64,000 nt of DNA, from positions 62,001 through 126,000 of the forward strand of contig NZ_SACO01000006.1 in NCBI RefSeq assembly GCF_004005905.1, given 5' to 3'. This DNA is from Novosphingobium umbonatum (lineage in GTDB: Bacteria > Pseudomonadota > Alphaproteobacteria > Sphingomonadales > Sphingomonadaceae). The first letter of the stretch is position 1. Each line of letters begins with the position of its first letter. The translations under genes and the position numbers were made by a program. The notes beneath the pieces are model-generated. The model did not search any database and was not told the DNA's origin. It saw nothing but the letters and a program-made list of their open reading frames with translations. Below, in pieces: positions 51,369 to 60,808 of the stretch.

Positions 51369-52017
51369 ATTGGCGGGCCAAGATACTCTCGATCAAGTCG
51401 GCAAAGCTGTGATAGCTGCTCTCTGGATCGGGGCGATAATCGGCATGGGCATAGCCATGGGTGAGGAACAGGAAAGGCATGCCCGCCTTTTCCGCCACTT
51501 CATGGTCGATCTCGCTATCGCCGATGAACAGGCAATCCCGCGGGGCCGCGCCGGTTTGCGCCAGCACCAGATCGAGCAGGTCGGGCGCGGGCTTGGGCTT
51601 CACATCGGGGCGACTGCCCACCACGCTGGTGAACAAAGGCGCAAGGCCGGTGTCCCGCAGCACATTATCGACCAGATTCTGCGGCTTGTTCGAGCAAATG
51701 GCCAGTTTGTGCCCATCGGCCTTCAACCGCGCCAGCCCTTGTGCCACATCGGCAAACAAAGTGTCGGGGCTGGTTTCCTTCACCGCATAGCGGCGGCGGA
51801 ATTCGGCGATTTCCTCCACCGGATCACCGCAAGCCGGACCCAATAAAGCGGCCACCATCTTGGCCCCGCCCACGCTCATCCATGGGCGCGCGGCCACGGG
51901 GCAGATCACATGGTCGCTGCCGCGATCGGCCAGCATATCGCTCAGGATAGCAACACAGATCGCGCAGCTATCGACCAGAGTGCCGTCGAGATCGAAGATG
52001 AGCGTGTTAGCGCCCAT
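51361..52017 (-). CDS. HAD-family phosphatase
   Basis: 218 residues of the phosphoglycolate-phosphatase-like HAD subgroup. Motif I DLDGTLVDS (nucleophile Asp9, Asp11), motif II CSNKPQNL (Ser/Thr), motif III lysine in KPKPAPD, motif IV FIGDSEIDHEVA, and a small helical cap (FRRRYAVKETS). Phosphomonoester hydrolysis is expected; placed inside a sugar operon it may remove phosphate from a sugar or three-carbon intermediate. The start is ATG 52017, one base after the TPP-enzyme stop. Confidence 0.9.
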   Translation of the reverse strand: MGANTLIFDLDGTLVDSCAICVAILSDMLADRGSDHVICPVAARPWMSVGGAKMVAALLGPACGDPVEEIAEFRRRYAVKETSPDTLFADVAQGLARLKADGHKLAICSNKPQNLVDNVLRDTGLAPLFTSVVGSRPDVKPKPAPDLLDLVLAQTGAAPRDCLFIGDSEIDHEVAEKAGMPFLFLTHGYAHADYRPDPESSYHSFADLIESILARQYA

Positions 52018-52018
52018 G

Positions 52019-53899
52019 TTAGCGCAACGTGGCGCAGGGCGCCATCGCCTCGGCCAGTTCCTCGTCCGAGAGGAAGGGCGAGAGATCTTCGAGCGGGGGC
52101 GAGACCATCGAGCCATCGGGCAGGCGGCGGCTCGACAGTTTGGGTTCGAATTGCTGCTCCTTGTCGATCAGCACCTCGCATAATTGCGGCCCTTCGCCTT
52201 CCAGCGTGGCGCGGATCATGGCGGCCAGATCAGCCTCGCTTTCCGCTTTGCAAGCGGGGAAGCCAAAGCCGGTGGCCAGACGAGCAAAATCGGGGAAAGT
52301 CATGCCGCTATCCGGCCCGCAACCGACCGAAAAGCCCTTGAAATGGGCGGTCTGCGACTGGCGGATCGAATGATAGCCATCATTGTTGAGCACGAAAATC
52401 TTGATCGGCAGTTTGTCGCCCACAATGGTCTGCAATTCCTGCAGGTTCATCATGATCGAACCATCACCGGCCAGACAGATGATCCGCTTGGCTTCCGGCG
52501 CGGCATAGAAAGCGCCAATCGCGCCGGGCAGGTCATAGCCCATGCTGGCGCAGCCCGAATTGGTGTAGAGGCGCTGACCATTCTTCAGCTTGGCGCATTG
52601 GAAAATGGTGACGCAGGCGGTGCCATTGCCGGAAACGACAATATCGCCTTCCTCCAGCGCGTCGAACAAAGCCTCGCCAAAGACGTAAGGGTTGATCGGG
52701 CCACTGGCCTTGCGCATTTCATCGCGCACGGTGGGATATTGTGCGGCGCGCTCGCGGCTGCGCGCCAGATAGGCGGCACGGTTTTCGGCCCCCGTTTCCG
52801 GCACGCCCAGCTTTTCCGCGGCGGCAAAGAAATCGCGCAGGTCCGCATGGATCGCGCGGTGCAGATTGAGCGTCGGCTTGGACAGTTCCGCGCGGTCAAT
52901 ATCCACCATGGCCACGCGGGCGTTGCGGGCAAAGCTCTGCCAATTATAGCTGATCTGGCGAATGTTGAGGCGGCTGCCCAGCACCAGCACATAATCGGCG
53001 GCCTGCACGGCAAAATTGCCGCCACGGTTGCCCACGCTGCCCGGACGGCCCACGAACAGGGGATGCACATCGGGCAAGGCGTCATGCGCGTTCCAGCCTG
53101 TCACCACCGGCGCGCCCAGCTTTTCGATCAGCGCGATAAAGCGTTCATGCGTGCCCGACAGGCGCACGCCCGCGCCCACAAAGACCACGGGCCGCTCGGC
53201 AGCGCAGAATTCGGCCAGCATGGCCGAAACTTCCGCTTCCAGCGCCTCGCCGGTCAAAGCGCCGGTTTCGGCCGCCGTGTTCGCCGCCAGCCATTCCGCC
53301 GCCGTATCCTTATCCGTTGCCGGATCAAAGGCTTCCAGCGCATCGGGATCAACCGGCGCCGCCTGCACGTCAATGGGAATATCCAGCCACACCGGCCCCG
53401 GACGCCCGCGCGTCGCCAGATAGAGCGCCTTTTCCACCACGCGGCGCGCATCCTTGGGGTCCTGCAGCACCAGCGCATATTTGGTGATGGGCTTCACCAT
53501 GCCGACAATGTCGACTTCCTGATCGCCCAATTGGCGAAGCGGAATATGCGGGAAATTGCCCGCAATCGTCTCGCGCTTCACCTGCCCCGATACCACCACC
53601 ATCGGGATGGAGTCGACATAGGCGCCATAGACCCCGTTCAGCGCATTCACGCCCCCCGGACCAGTCGTCACATTGACCAAGGCCGGACGCCCACACAGGC
53701 GGGCATAGCTTTCCGCCGCAATCGCGCTGGCCTGCTCGTGGTGGTTGAACACCTTGTGCAGGCCCGCCTCGCGCCCGAAAGCATCGTTGAGATGCATCGC
53801 CCCGCCGCCGGTCAGCATGAAACATTCGGAGATGCCAGCCTTGACGGCAAGGCGGGCAACCAGATCGGCGACACGGATCATTTGGGGCGCGGTGGTCAT
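52019..53899 (-). CDS. Thiamine diphosphate-dependent enzyme of the acetolactate-synthase fold
   Basis: 626 residues with three domains: Pyr (catalytic Glu55 in NHHEQASAIAAESYAR), central (FVGAGVRLSG ... VTGWNAHDALPDVHPLFVGRPG), and PP (GDGSIMMNLQELQTIVGD then LNNDGYHSIRQSQ, the GDG-NN cofactor motif). It lies among CDP-sugar genes, not with ilvH or branched-chain genes. The reasoned function is decarboxylation of a 2-oxo acid and acyl transfer to a keto-sugar (as YerE does), giving a branched sugar. Ordinary acetolactate synthesis or a phosphonopyruvate-type decarboxylation remains possible. Confidence 0.9.
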   Translation of the reverse strand: MTTAPQMIRVADLVARLAVKAGISECFMLTGGGAMHLNDAFGREAGLHKVFNHHEQASAIAAESYARLCGRPALVNVTTGPGGVNALNGVYGAYVDSIPMVVVSGQVKRETIAGNFPHIPLRQLGDQEVDIVGMVKPITKYALVLQDPKDARRVVEKALYLATRGRPGPVWLDIPIDVQAAPVDPDALEAFDPATDKDTAAEWLAANTAAETGALTGEALEAEVSAMLAEFCAAERPVVFVGAGVRLSGTHERFIALIEKLGAPVVTGWNAHDALPDVHPLFVGRPGSVGNRGGNFAVQAADYVLVLGSRLNIRQISYNWQSFARNARVAMVDIDRAELSKPTLNLHRAIHADLRDFFAAAEKLGVPETGAENRAAYLARSRERAAQYPTVRDEMRKASGPINPYVFGEALFDALEEGDIVVSGNGTACVTIFQCAKLKNGQRLYTNSGCASMGYDLPGAIGAFYAAPEAKRIICLAGDGSIMMNLQELQTIVGDKLPIKIFVLNNDGYHSIRQSQTAHFKGFSVGCGPDSGMTFPDFARLATGFGFPACKAESEADLAAMIRATLEGEGPQLCEVLIDKEQQFEPKLSSRRLPDGSMVSPPLEDLSPFLSDEELAEAMAPCATLR

Positions 53900-53904
53900 G
53901 GGGT

Positions 53905-54711
53905 TCAGGCCGGTTCGTTCGTCTTTGCTGTGGCGGCGGCGCGCGCTTCCATCATGGCGATACGGGCGGCATCTTCCTCGGCAATGTTGCGATAGAAGTC
54001 GCGCTTATTCTTGAGCCAGAGCAGTTCGAATTCGATCGCCAGTTCCATGCCCGCAGCCGCGCGGCCATCGGTGGCGGTCACCGCGTCAAAGATCACCTTG
54101 CGCGTTTCGAAACGGTCCAGACGGCGGGCATAGGCACCGGCCAGCAGCGGAATGGAATCGGGCGACACGCCGCCACCCACCACCAGTTCCAGCCCGCGTG
54201 CCTTGGCTTCATCGGCCACAGCGTTGACATAACCGGCCATGTCCTCGCTGTTCACAAAGCTGCGGTCATGGCCCATGGAGCCGGCAAAATCGACGCGGCC
54301 AAACACGAAGCCGACTTGGCCAGCTTGCGCCACATCGCCCATGGCCGACAGCTTTTCAAAAGTGCTGATCGTTTCCACATTGAACAGGAAAGCCATGTCG
54401 GCCTGTTCATCCTTGGGGAACACTTTGTCCTTGGCGGCAATGAACTTGCTCAGCGCATAGGGCGTTTCCACCATGGGGGCGATGATCATGTCCACGCCAA
54501 AGCTGCGGGCCTCGATCAGATCGCGGATCGCCTCGCAACCGCCGATTTTCAGCGCGACCTTCAAGCCAGCGCGGCGGGCCAGTTCTAGCAAGCGCAGGAA
54601 TTCATCCGAGCGCGTGCCTTCGGCCTCGAATTCCGCCTTGACCGAGAGGAAACCATATTTGGCCTTACCCTCTTCCAGGATCGCCAGCATACGCTTTTCG
54701 TAGGTGTTCAT
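53905..54711 (-). CDS. HpcH/HpaI-type aldolase/citrate lyase-like protein
   Basis: 268 residues, TIM-barrel. Features: GFLSVKAEFEAEG, ALKIGGCEAIRDLIEA, MIIAPMVETPYALSKFI, MAFLFNVETISTFEKLSAMG (ExxxT metal-site-like), GFVFGRVDFAGSMG, ELVVGGGVSPDSIPLL and ARRLDRFETRKVIFD. This resembles metal-dependent class II aldolases that join pyruvate to an aldehyde, or citrate-lyase beta subunits acting on a CoA-free substrate. Between an rfbH gene and a TPP enzyme it could make or break the 2-oxo acid that the TPP enzyme consumes. It starts 26 bases after rfbH. Confidence 0.82.
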   Translation of the reverse strand: MNTYEKRMLAILEEGKAKYGFLSVKAEFEAEGTRSDEFLRLLELARRAGLKVALKIGGCEAIRDLIEARSFGVDMIIAPMVETPYALSKFIAAKDKVFPKDEQADMAFLFNVETISTFEKLSAMGDVAQAGQVGFVFGRVDFAGSMGHDRSFVNSEDMAGYVNAVADEAKARGLELVVGGGVSPDSIPLLAGAYARRLDRFETRKVIFDAVTATDGRAAAGMELAIEFELLWLKNKRDFYRNIAEEDAARIAMMEARAAATAKTNEPA

Positions 54712-54737
54712 AGATGCTCCTGCGACTCTATCTTTGC

Positions 54738-56138
54738 TTAGCGCTTGCCAGCGACAAAGGCGGCGAGTTGTTCAACAGTATAGGCAAGGTGGTCCTGGGT
54801 CAGGCCGGGGAACAGGCCGATCCAGAATGTGTTGGTGGTCACCAGATCGGCATTGGCCAGATCGCCCACCACGCGCACATTGCGACCCTTCATATAGGGC
54901 TGGTGCAGCAGATTGCCGCCAAACAGCAGGCGGGTGCCGATCTTCTTTTCATTGAGGAACTGCACCAGTTCCTCGCGGTCCAGACCGCTTTCGGGGCGGA
55001 TGGTGATGGGATAGCCAAACCAGCTGGGATCGCTGCGCGGAGTGGCCTTGGGCAGGATGAACACATCCTCCAAAGGCTTGAGCAGCTCGCTCAGCGCGGC
55101 AAAATTGCGCGAACGGGCATCGATAAACCCGTCCAGACGTTCCAGCTGGGCCAGACCGACCGCAGCCTGCATATCGGTGATTTTCAGATTATAGCCGACA
55201 TGGCCATAGGTATATTTGTGGTCATAGCCATGGGGAAGCGTGCCCAGCTTGCGGCCAAAACGCTTGCCGCAAGTGTTGTCTTCACCCGGCGCGCACCAGC
55301 AATCGCGGCCCCAATCGCGGATCGATTCCACCACGCGCTTCAAACGCGGCTTGTCAGTGAACACCGCGCCGCCCTCGCCCATGGTGATGTGATGGGCGGG
55401 GTAGAAGGACAAAGTGCCCAGATGGCCGAAAGTGCCCACCGGCTTGCCATCATAGGTGGCACCCAGCGCGTCACAGGTGTCTTCCACCACCCAGAGGTTA
55501 TATTTTTCGGCCACGCGCATCACTTCGGCCAGATCAAACGGATTGCCCAAAGTATGCGCAATCATGATCGCGCGGGTCTTGGAGGAGACCGCCGCCTCGA
55601 TCATTTCCGGTTTGATGTTATAGGTCGGGATATCGACATCGACGAAGACCGGCACCAGCCCATATTGCAGCGAAGGATTGACCGTGGTCGGGAAGCCCGT
55701 GGCCACGGTGATCACTTCATCGCCCGGCTTCAGGGCCTCGCTGCGGTGGTAATGCGAGGTGAGCGCGGCCAGAGCCAGCAGATTGGCCGAGGAGCCCGAA
55801 TTTGTGGTGAGCGCATGGGACACGCCCAGACGTGCGGCCAGCTTCTGTTCGAACTGCGTGTTGTAGCGCCCCGTGGTCAGCCACAGGTCAAGGCTGGCAT
55901 CCACCAGATTGCGGATTTCGGGCTCGCCCACCACCTTGCCGGACACCGGCACAATGCTTTCGCCTGGCAGGAAAGTACGCGGCGCGTGATAGCGGCGGGC
56001 ATATTCTTCCGACAGGCGCAGAATGGTTTCGCGCAATTGCGCTTCATCAGCATCACGAACAAGATCGCTCAGGGCCAAATCGCTCAGGGCTGCGGGAGAA
56101 AGGGAATCAGGGGAGGTCATGCGCGAGGTTTTGCCCAT
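54738..56138 (-). CDS. rfbH: CDP-4-keto-6-deoxy-D-glucose 3-dehydrase (RfbH/DdhC, E1)
   Basis: 466 residues of the DegT/AHBA fold but with a PLP/PMP, iron-sulfur type active site. The PLP-binding lysine is replaced by histidine in [14 protein letters not shown] (near 249-250), the hallmark of E1. The cluster cysteines match the published C-x57-C-x-C-x7-C pattern: Cys222, Cys280, Cys282, Cys290. E1 removes the 3-hydroxyl of CDP-4-keto-6-deoxyglucose and needs an E3-type reductase. ATG 56138 overlaps the rfbG stop by one base. Confidence 0.95.
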   Translation of the reverse strand: MGKTSRMTSPDSLSPAALSDLALSDLVRDADEAQLRETILRLSEEYARRYHAPRTFLPGESIVPVSGKVVGEPEIRNLVDASLDLWLTTGRYNTQFEQKLAARLGVSHALTTNSGSSANLLALAALTSHYHRSEALKPGDEVITVATGFPTTVNPSLQYGLVPVFVDVDIPTYNIKPEMIEAAVSSKTRAIMIAHTLGNPFDLAEVMRVAEKYNLWVVEDTCDALGATYDGKPVGTFGHLGTLSFYPAHHITMGEGGAVFTDKPRLKRVVESIRDWGRDCWCAPGEDNTCGKRFGRKLGTLPHGYDHKYTYGHVGYNLKITDMQAAVGLAQLERLDGFIDARSRNFAALSELLKPLEDVFILPKATPRSDPSWFGYPITIRPESGLDREELVQFLNEKKIGTRLLFGGNLLHQPYMKGRNVRVVGDLANADLVTTNTFWIGLFPGLTQDHLAYTVEQLAAFVAGKR

Positions 56139-57211
56139 CAGCCTTGTTGAAAGGAAGTGCGATAATCGGCCAATTGCCGATCAGAAATGAGACGGGCGTC
56201 GCCGCCCTGCGCCACGTTCTTGTGCCAATCCACAATCCGGCGCAAGCTTTCGGACAGGCCCCAGACCGGACGCCAGCCCAGCACATTGCGGGCCTTGGCA
56301 CAGTCGAGCTTCAAAATCTTGGCCTCATGCAGGCCGGAAACCTGTTCGGGCTGGTCCCAACCGTCCATGCCCCAGCCCTGCGTCAATCGGTCGGCAATCC
56401 ATTTCACAGGCTGCGTATCATCATCGGCGGGGCCGAAATTCCAGCCCTCCGCCGCCCATGCCTGCCCAGCGGCCAGATTTTCCGCGATCAGAAGATAGCC
56501 GCCAAGAGCCTCCAGCACATGCTGCCACGGGCGGATCGAATGCGGGCTGCGGATCAGCGGGCGCTGCCCCGCGACCATGGCGCGGATAATATCGGGCACC
56601 AGACGATCGAGCGCCCAATCGCCCCCGCCAATCACATTGCCCGCGCGCACGGACGCGAGCAGCGGGCCGCCTTCGGCAAAGAAACTGCGACGATAGGCAG
56701 CAATCACCAGTTCGGCCGCGCCCTTGCTGGCCGAATAGGGATCATGCCCACCCATCGGGTCGCTTTCGCGATAGGGCCATACCCATTCGCGGTTCTCATA
56801 GGCCTTGTCCGAGGTGATGCAGACGATGGCCTGCAAATCGGGCGCGCGGCGGCAGGCGTCCAGCACATGCACCGTGCCCTGCACATTGGTGGCAAAGGTT
56901 TCGACCGGAATGTCGTAGGACAGGCGTACCAAAGGTTGCGCGGCCAGATGGAACACCACTTCGGGGTTGCAACGCTGCATGGCCGCCTCGACCACGCCCA
57001 TGTCGCGGATGTCGCCCTCGATATGGTCGACCAGCTCGTCGATACGGGCCTGACGGAACAGGCTCACCTCTTCGGCGGGCAGTGACAGGCCGGTCACCTT
57101 CGCGCCCATCTGGTGCAGCCACAGGGCCAGCCAGCTACCCTTAAAGCCAGTATGGCCGGTCAGCAGCACCCGCCGCCCCTGCCAGAAAGCCGGATCATGC
57201 GTCACAGCCAT
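56138..57211 (-). CDS. rfbG: CDP-glucose 4,6-dehydratase
   Basis: 357 residues of the extended SDR family. NAD motif [18 protein letters not shown] (19-25), [27 protein letters not shown], and catalytic YSASKGAAE. It converts CDP-glucose to CDP-4-keto-6-deoxyglucose, the substrate of RfbH. Two starts compete: ATG 57211 (chosen, five bases after rfbF) and GTG 57232, which would overlap rfbF by 16 bases. Confidence 0.95.
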   Translation of the reverse strand: MAVTHDPAFWQGRRVLLTGHTGFKGSWLALWLHQMGAKVTGLSLPAEEVSLFRQARIDELVDHIEGDIRDMGVVEAAMQRCNPEVVFHLAAQPLVRLSYDIPVETFATNVQGTVHVLDACRRAPDLQAIVCITSDKAYENREWVWPYRESDPMGGHDPYSASKGAAELVIAAYRRSFFAEGGPLLASVRAGNVIGGGDWALDRLVPDIIRAMVAGQRPLIRSPHSIRPWQHVLEALGGYLLIAENLAAGQAWAAEGWNFGPADDDTQPVKWIADRLTQGWGMDGWDQPEQVSGLHEAKILKLDCAKARNVLGWRPVWGLSESLRRIVDWHKNVAQGGDARLISDRQLADYRTSFQQG

Positions 57212-57216
57212 GCGGC

Positions 57217-57990
57217 TTACCACTTCTTCCACGGCGCTTTACCCTGCGCCCACAGGCGTTCAAGGTGCTGCTTGTCGCGCAAAGTGTCCATCGGTTGCCA
57301 GAAACCATCGTGGCGGAAGGCCATCAATTCGCCGGAATGGGCCAGTGTTTCCAGCGGATAATCTTCCCACACCGTGTCCGGCCCGTCGATCAGGTCGATC
57401 ACGCTGGGGTCCAGCACGAAAAAGCCGCCATTGATCAACCCGCCATCGCCAGCAGGCTTTTCGCGGAAGCTGGTGACGGCATCGCCATCAAATTCCAGCG
57501 CGCCAAACCGGCCCGGAGGCGCCACGGCGGCAATCGTCGCCTTTTTGCCATGTGATTTGTGAAAGGCGATTTCGGCGGCGACATCGATATCCGACACGCC
57601 ATCGCCATAGGTGAAGCAGAAAGGCTCGCCATCCTTCAGGAATTTGCGCACGCCCCACAGGCGGCCACCGGTCTGCGCGGTAGGGCCGGTATCGACCAAA
57701 GTCACGCGCCAGGGCTCGCTTTTCGCCTCGTGTACTTCCATCCGGTTATTGGCCAGATCCAGCGTCACATCCGCCGCATGCAGGAAGTAATTGGCGAAAA
57801 ATTCCTTGATGACATAGCCCTTGTAGCCAAGGCAGATGATGAAATCATCCACGCCATGCGCGGCATAGATCTTCATGATATGCCACAGGATCGGCATACC
57901 ACCCACTTCCACCATCGGCTTGGGCCGTACAGACGTTTCCTCGCCCAGACGCGTGCCAAGCCCGCCTGCAAGGATCACCGCTTTTGTCAA
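57217..57990 (-). CDS. rfbF: Glucose-1-phosphate cytidylyltransferase
   Basis: 257 residues, the exact family length. TTG 57990 is the start: it is preceded by AAGGGGA eight bases away and yields MTKAVILAGGLGTRL, the standard N-terminus; the open frame upstream is not similar. Motifs: GGLGTRLGEETSVRPKPM, YGDGVSDIDV (catalytic Asp), GRFGALEF, INGGFFVL, and EDYPLETL. It makes CDP-glucose and heads the nine-gene operon rfbF-rfbG-rfbH-aldolase-TPP-HAD-SDR-GT2-gtrA. Confidence 0.95.
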   Translation of the reverse strand: MTKAVILAGGLGTRLGEETSVRPKPMVEVGGMPILWHIMKIYAAHGVDDFIICLGYKGYVIKEFFANYFLHAADVTLDLANNRMEVHEAKSEPWRVTLVDTGPTAQTGGRLWGVRKFLKDGEPFCFTYGDGVSDIDVAAEIAFHKSHGKKATIAAVAPPGRFGALEFDGDAVTSFREKPAGDGGLINGGFFVLDPSVIDLIDGPDTVWEDYPLETLAHSGELMAFRHDGFWQPMDTLRDKQHLERLWAQGKAPWKKW

Positions 57991-58262
57991 AACCCATTCC
58001 CCTTGCGCACCCGGATGAACCGGCAAGTTGGCATTGAAACCGCTGTTAAGCCCATGGCCCGCCCCCCGGCGCGCCATCAGGCCGATCCACATGTCGCCTG
58101 CCAGCCTTCGCATCCGCCGCCCGATGGCAGCGTTCACGAAGGCCGGTCTCATATGGGAATTCGGATAGTCCGTCAACGCGAGCGGGAAGTCGCATAAGGG
58201 ACATTCCCTAAAGGTCGAATAGAAAGATCAGCGATTGCAAAGGCTAAGCCTGTTAGCGTGGC

Positions 58263-59036
58263 TTAATCGCGCAATTCCACCCAGATCGGGGCGTGGTCGC
58301 TGGCCTTTTCACGCCCGCGGTGGTCTTTATCCACCCCGCAAGCCACCAGCCTGTCGGCCAATTCGGGGCTGAGCAATGCGTGGTCGATGCGGAAACCATG
58401 GTCGCGCTGCCATGCGCCGGCCTGATAGTCCCAATAGGTCCAGATGCCGCCATTGGGGTTGTGGCTGGCAATCGCATCGGTCCAGCCATCATGCAGCAGG
58501 CGCAAATAGGCATCGCGCGATTCCGGCTGCATCAGCGCGTCCTCGGCCATGGCCTTGGGGCTCCAGATATCGGCATCGGTGGGGATGACATTGAAGTCCC
58601 CCGTAACAATCGCGGGGATTTCCAGAGCCTTCAATTCCGTCATACGGGCGCGCAGACGCTCCATCCAGCGCAGCTTGTAATCAAATTTCGGCCCGGGTTG
58701 CGGATTGCCATTGGGCAGATAGATGCCCGCTATCCGCACGCCATGCACCTCGGCCTCCAGATAGCGGCTCTGCTCGTCCTCCGGTTCGCCCGCCAACCCG
58801 CGCTGGACCTCCACCGGCTTGACCCCATTGGCCAGAATGGCCACGCCGTTGAAGCTTTTTTGCCCGTGCCAGATCGCGTGATAGCCGATCTTTTCAAATT
58901 CTTCGAACGGGAAACCCTCGTCCTGCGTCTTGATTTCCTGCAGGCAGGCCACTGTGGGCCGCGTTTCGGTCAGCCATTCCAACAGGCGCGGCAAACGGGC
59001 CTTGATGCCGTTGATGTTGAAGCTGGCGATTTTCAT
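58263..59036 (-). CDS. xth: Exodeoxyribonuclease III
   Basis: AP endonuclease and 3'-5' exonuclease of base-excision repair. 257 residues with SFNINGIKARLPRL (Asn in the active site), LQEIKTQD (metal Glu), GIYLPNG, VTGDFNVIPTDADIW, and RIDHALLS and SDHAPIWVEL (catalytic His). ATG 59036 is preceded, a few bases upstream, by a parS-like sequence at 59042. Confidence 0.95.
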   Translation of the reverse strand: MKIASFNINGIKARLPRLLEWLTETRPTVACLQEIKTQDEGFPFEEFEKIGYHAIWHGQKSFNGVAILANGVKPVEVQRGLAGEPEDEQSRYLEAEVHGVRIAGIYLPNGNPQPGPKFDYKLRWMERLRARMTELKALEIPAIVTGDFNVIPTDADIWSPKAMAEDALMQPESRDAYLRLLHDGWTDAIASHNPNGGIWTYWDYQAGAWQRDHGFRIDHALLSPELADRLVACGVDKDHRGREKASDHAPIWVELRD

Positions 59037-59041
59037 GAAGA

Positions 59042-59057
59042 TGTTCCACGTGAAAAA
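59042..59057. other. Outlying parS-like site at the xth start (14/16)
   Basis: TGTTCCACGTGAAAAA, 14/16 to the consensus, six bases before the xth start codon and about 20 kb from the main parS group. Confidence 0.6.
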
Positions 59058-59123
59058 ATTGGACGCTGGGCGCGATCATGCGGCAAGGCCTGATGGCCCC
59101 GCGCATAGGTTCAATCGCCGCGT

Positions 59124-59465
59124 TTACACCGCAAAGCTGGAGCCACAACCGCAGCCGGCCACCGCATTGGGGTTTTCCACTTTAAACGCCGCCCCGCCCA
59201 GGCTTTCCACATAATCCACCACACAGCCCGCCACCAGATCGAGGCTGACCGCATCCACCGCCAGCTTCACGCCATCGGTTTCGCTCACCGTATCATCGGC
59301 CTCGATCGTCTCGGCCAGACCATAGCGATATTGGAAGCCCGAACAGCCGCCGCCTTCCACGGCCAGACGTAGAATAGCGGGTTTACCCTGCTTTTGCGCG
59401 ATCCATGCCACACGGGCCGCGGCAGAGGGGCTGAGAGTGACGGCGGGGGAAGTGGTGCTGGTCAT
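59124..59465 (-). CDS. erpA: A-type iron-sulfur cluster carrier (ErpA/HesB)
   Basis: 113 residues. Conserved cysteines: Cys41 in EGGGCSGFQYRYGL and Cys105/Cys107 in AVAGCGCGSSF; also VVDYVESLGGAAFKVENPN. The family receives [2Fe-2S] or [4Fe-4S] from scaffold proteins and passes it to target enzymes, several of which (FdxA, RfbH) are encoded in this window. ErpA rather than IscA/SufA is a best guess because no isc or suf genes are nearby. Confidence 0.9.
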   Translation of the reverse strand: MTSTTSPAVTLSPSAAARVAWIAQKQGKPAILRLAVEGGGCSGFQYRYGLAETIEADDTVSETDGVKLAVDAVSLDLVAGCVVDYVESLGGAAFKVENPNAVAGCGCGSSFAV

Positions 59466-59478
59466 GGGACTCTATGTA

Positions 59479-59511
59479 GGCGCCTGCCCGCTTCCCCGCA
59501 AGGCAGGCGCC
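59479..59511. repeat. 10-bp perfect inverted repeat, 13-base loop
   Basis: GGCGCCTGCC (59479-59488) and GGCAGGCGCC (59502-59511), in the short gap between erpA and the CBS gene. It can form a strong hairpin but lacks a T-run in either direction, so it is not a typical terminator. Confidence 0.5.
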
Positions 59512-59521
59512 GGTGATCGGC

Positions 59522-59950
59522 CTATGCCATCTGGATATAATTGCGCATCGCTTCGGCTTCGCTCTGGATGCGGTCGATGCGATATTTCACAAGGTCGCCG
59601 ATAGAGATGAAATCGACCATCCGTCCATCCTTCAACACCGGCAAATGGCGCACGCGGCGTTGCGTCATCAGGCCCAGCGCCTCCAGAATATCGGTGCCCG
59701 GGTCCACGGTGATCGCGGGCGAGGTCATGATCTGCCCCACGGTCAGATCCAGCAGCGCGGGGCCATGCTCGCTCAACCGGCGGATAACATCGCGTTCGGA
59801 CAGGATTCCGGCGATGGCATGGCCATCCATGACCGGCAAAGCACCAATTCGTTTATCAGACAGCAAATCCACCGCATCACGCACCGACATGGTGATGGTG
59901 GCAAAGGCAACATTTACGTCACGCTTGGCAATCAATTGGGCAATGGTCAT
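59522..59950 (-). CDS. Tandem CBS-domain protein
   Basis: 142 residues made of two CBS domains: MTIAQLIAKRDVNVAFATITMSVRDAVDLLSDKRIGALPVMDGH and GILSERDVIRRLSEHGPALLDLTVGQIMTSPAITVDPGTD then ALGLMTQRRVRHLPVLKDGRMVDFISIGDLVK. Such stand-alone pairs bind AMP/ATP or similar ligands and regulate partner proteins; the partner is not indicated. It is downstream of erpA with a hairpin between. Confidence 0.92.
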   Translation of the reverse strand: MTIAQLIAKRDVNVAFATITMSVRDAVDLLSDKRIGALPVMDGHAIAGILSERDVIRRLSEHGPALLDLTVGQIMTSPAITVDPGTDILEALGLMTQRRVRHLPVLKDGRMVDFISIGDLVKYRIDRIQSEAEAMRNYIQMA

Positions 59951-60146
59951 GGCTACTCTCCCTGCAGGTCTTATGCCTGTTCATTATGTGCCATTGGGCT
60001 TCCTGTTTATCGAAGCTCCAGCGCCGAGTATGACATGGAGCCCCATCGCTGCCTAGCGGAGATATGCGCAGCTTTTGCCGAATTTCGCGGCAATTTGTGC
60101 GACAATCCGGCTTTATCCGCGCTTGCGCAGGGGCAGGCAAAGGCGC

Positions 60147-60437
60147 ATGACAGACGCCATGAGCGCCTCACCTTTCGACGATCCCGAACGCGCCGCCGCC
60201 GCCTGGGCGCGCTTCCGCCGCATCATGCGCTGGATGTTTCTGGTGACGGTCACCACGGTGATCGGGGCGCTCACCGTGCTTTACCGGCAGGAGGGCATGG
60301 TCAGCCCGCATTTCTACATTGCGGTGGCGATTGGGCTGGCCTTTTCCATGCTGCTGATGTCGGCGCTGATGGGGCTGGTGTTTCTGTCCAGCGGCACCGG
60401 CCATGACGAAGCGGTGGATGACCGGAACGAGGACTAA
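60147..60437 (+). CDS. Small two-helix membrane protein
   Basis: 96 residues: an acidic/polar N-terminus, two hydrophobic helices ([18 protein letters not shown] and [24 protein letters not shown]), and an acidic C-terminus ([10 protein letters not shown]). I do not recognise a family by motif, although such small two-helix proteins are frequent in sphingomonads. Start ATG 60147 has AAAGG nearby; ATG 60159 is possible. Its stop overlaps the convergent ferredoxin gene by four bases. Confidence 0.72.
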   Translation: MTDAMSASPFDDPERAAAAWARFRRIMRWMFLVTVTTVIGALTVLYRQEGMVSPHFYIAVAIGLAFSMLLMSALMGLVFLSSGTGHDEAVDDRNED

Positions 60438-60808
60438 GCCGGATTTTTGAGGCGATAATCCTCGACCGGCGTGCCGCCCAGAATATGTTCCTGCAGGATA
60501 CGTTCCAGCACCGGCGGGGTGCAGGAATGATACCAGACGCCATCAGGCCAGACCACGGCGACAGGGCCGGCAAAACAGACTTTCAGGCAATCGGCCTTGC
60601 TGCGATGCACGCCCGCCTCGGACAGGCCCAATTGTTTGCAGCGTTTTTTGAGATAGGCCCAAGCCTCCTTGCCCACCTCGGCCGAACAGCATTCGCCCTT
60701 TTGCGGTTCGGCGCAGAGGAAGATGTGGCGCGAAATGCCACCTTGCGCCTTGGCGCCAGCCTTGGCCAGGGCTTCCTGTGCCTTGGCAATGTCTTCGGTT
60801 ACCGACAT
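60434..60808 (-). CDS. Thioredoxin-like [2Fe-2S] ferredoxin
   Basis: 124 residues of the thioredoxin-fold ferredoxin family (as in NuoE/Shethna type). Four cysteines: [14 protein letters not shown] and [22 protein letters not shown], followed by a typical C-terminus. It could transfer electrons in a stress or nitrogen-related pathway; role unknown. ATG 60808 has GGAG 8-9 bases upstream and overlaps the thioesterase gene by 10 bases. Confidence 0.9.
   Translation of the reverse strand: MSVTEDIAKAQEALAKAGAKAQGGISRHIFLCAEPQKGECCSAEVGKEAWAYLKKRCKQLGLSEAGVHRSKADCLKVCFAGPVAVVWPDGVWYHSCTPPVLERILQEHILGGTPVEDYRLKNPA

Noticed and set aside
52184..53995. 603-codon frame on the plus strand opposite the TPP enzyme
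   Set aside because: Shadow of a gene with unmistakable TPP motifs; no ribosome site or family blocks.
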